62,455 nucleotides of DNA from an uncultured Parabacteroides sp. (GTDB lineage Bacteria > Bacteroidota > Bacteroidia > Bacteroidales > Tannerellaceae), in assembly GCF_947855115.1 (NCBI RefSeq), contig NZ_CANTZW010000027.1, positions 1 to 62,455 on the forward strand. The letters are read 5' to 3'. Positions 62,441 through 62,455 of this stretch are shown here, in pieces. The notes beneath the pieces are model-generated. The model worked only from the letters and a program-made list of their open reading frames with translations, made no database searches and had not been told where the DNA came from. Positions within the stretch are counted from its first letter, which is position 1. Each line of letters opens with the position of its first letter. Made by a program: the position numbers and the translations under genes.

Positions 62441-62455
62441 CACCCGCATTCGAGA

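Overview
The window looks like a chromosomal segment of a gut Bacteroidales, most likely Parabacteroides (P. distasonis-like). The evidence is a capsule (CPS) operon opened by a site-specific recombinase gene and a UpxY-type antiterminator, and the Bacteroidota promoter motif TAnnTTTG (often with TTTG about 20 nt upstream) in front of most housekeeping genes. Protein sequences are also of Bacteroidota type throughout. The species is inferred from recall, not from a search.

Region 1 (1-27787) is a complete Wzx/Wzy-type capsule locus on the + strand. It opens with the 3' end of a tyrosine recombinase gene and a 317-bp non-coding segment bounded by 46-bp inverted repeats. Next come upxY, a small partner gene and a decayed IS66 transposase. 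The biosynthetic genes are a flippase, a glycyl radical enzyme (GRE) with its radical-SAM activase, UDP-galactopyranose mutase, a DUF4422 glycosyltransferase, the polymerase and a GT2. They are followed by an AAC(3)-fold acyltransferase, an acyl carrier protein (ACP), an adenylating ligase and a protein of unknown function. Then come the three UDP-L-FucNAc genes (split by a decayed small gene), a WbuB-like GT4, an initiating phosphoglycosyl transferase, a NeuD/PglD-type acyltransferase, a VOC protein, an FkbH-type protein with its own ACP, a PLP aminotransferase and a PglF-type dehydratase. The locus ends in a clear terminator. I infer a repeat unit built on a 4-amino-4,6-dideoxy sugar, containing L-FucNAc and probably Galf, and decorated by acyl groups made on two separate ACPs. 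A GRE inside a capsule operon is the most unusual element.

Region 2 (27822-40400) is housekeeping: a large AsmA-like envelope protein, rfbCB on the opposite strand, two tRNA-Cys genes, and tandem GMP synthases of which the second has a wrecked glutaminase domain. A minus-strand group follows (a DUF1080 protein, rsmE, a nucleoside transporter, a BFN/DUF151 protein). Upstream of that group is a very short predicted transcript carrying a 14-codon ORF that runs into a terminator hairpin.

Region 3 (40404-52260) holds a secreted thioredoxin-like protein, a LysR regulator with a YeiH-type transporter, a class A penicillin-binding protein, the glycerol genes glpD-glpK-glpF behind three tandem 22-bp repeats, and a fused ADP-forming acyl-CoA synthetase.

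Region 4 (52265-62455) holds a serine-recombinase-fold protein with Tyr where the catalytic Ser should be, tRNA-Ser(GCU), mltG, iorAB, a TlpA-like protein, a flavodoxin/ferredoxin fusion, a GH78-type alpha-L-rhamnosidase and a secreted 5'-nucleotidase. A near-consensus promoter at the right edge drives something outside the window.
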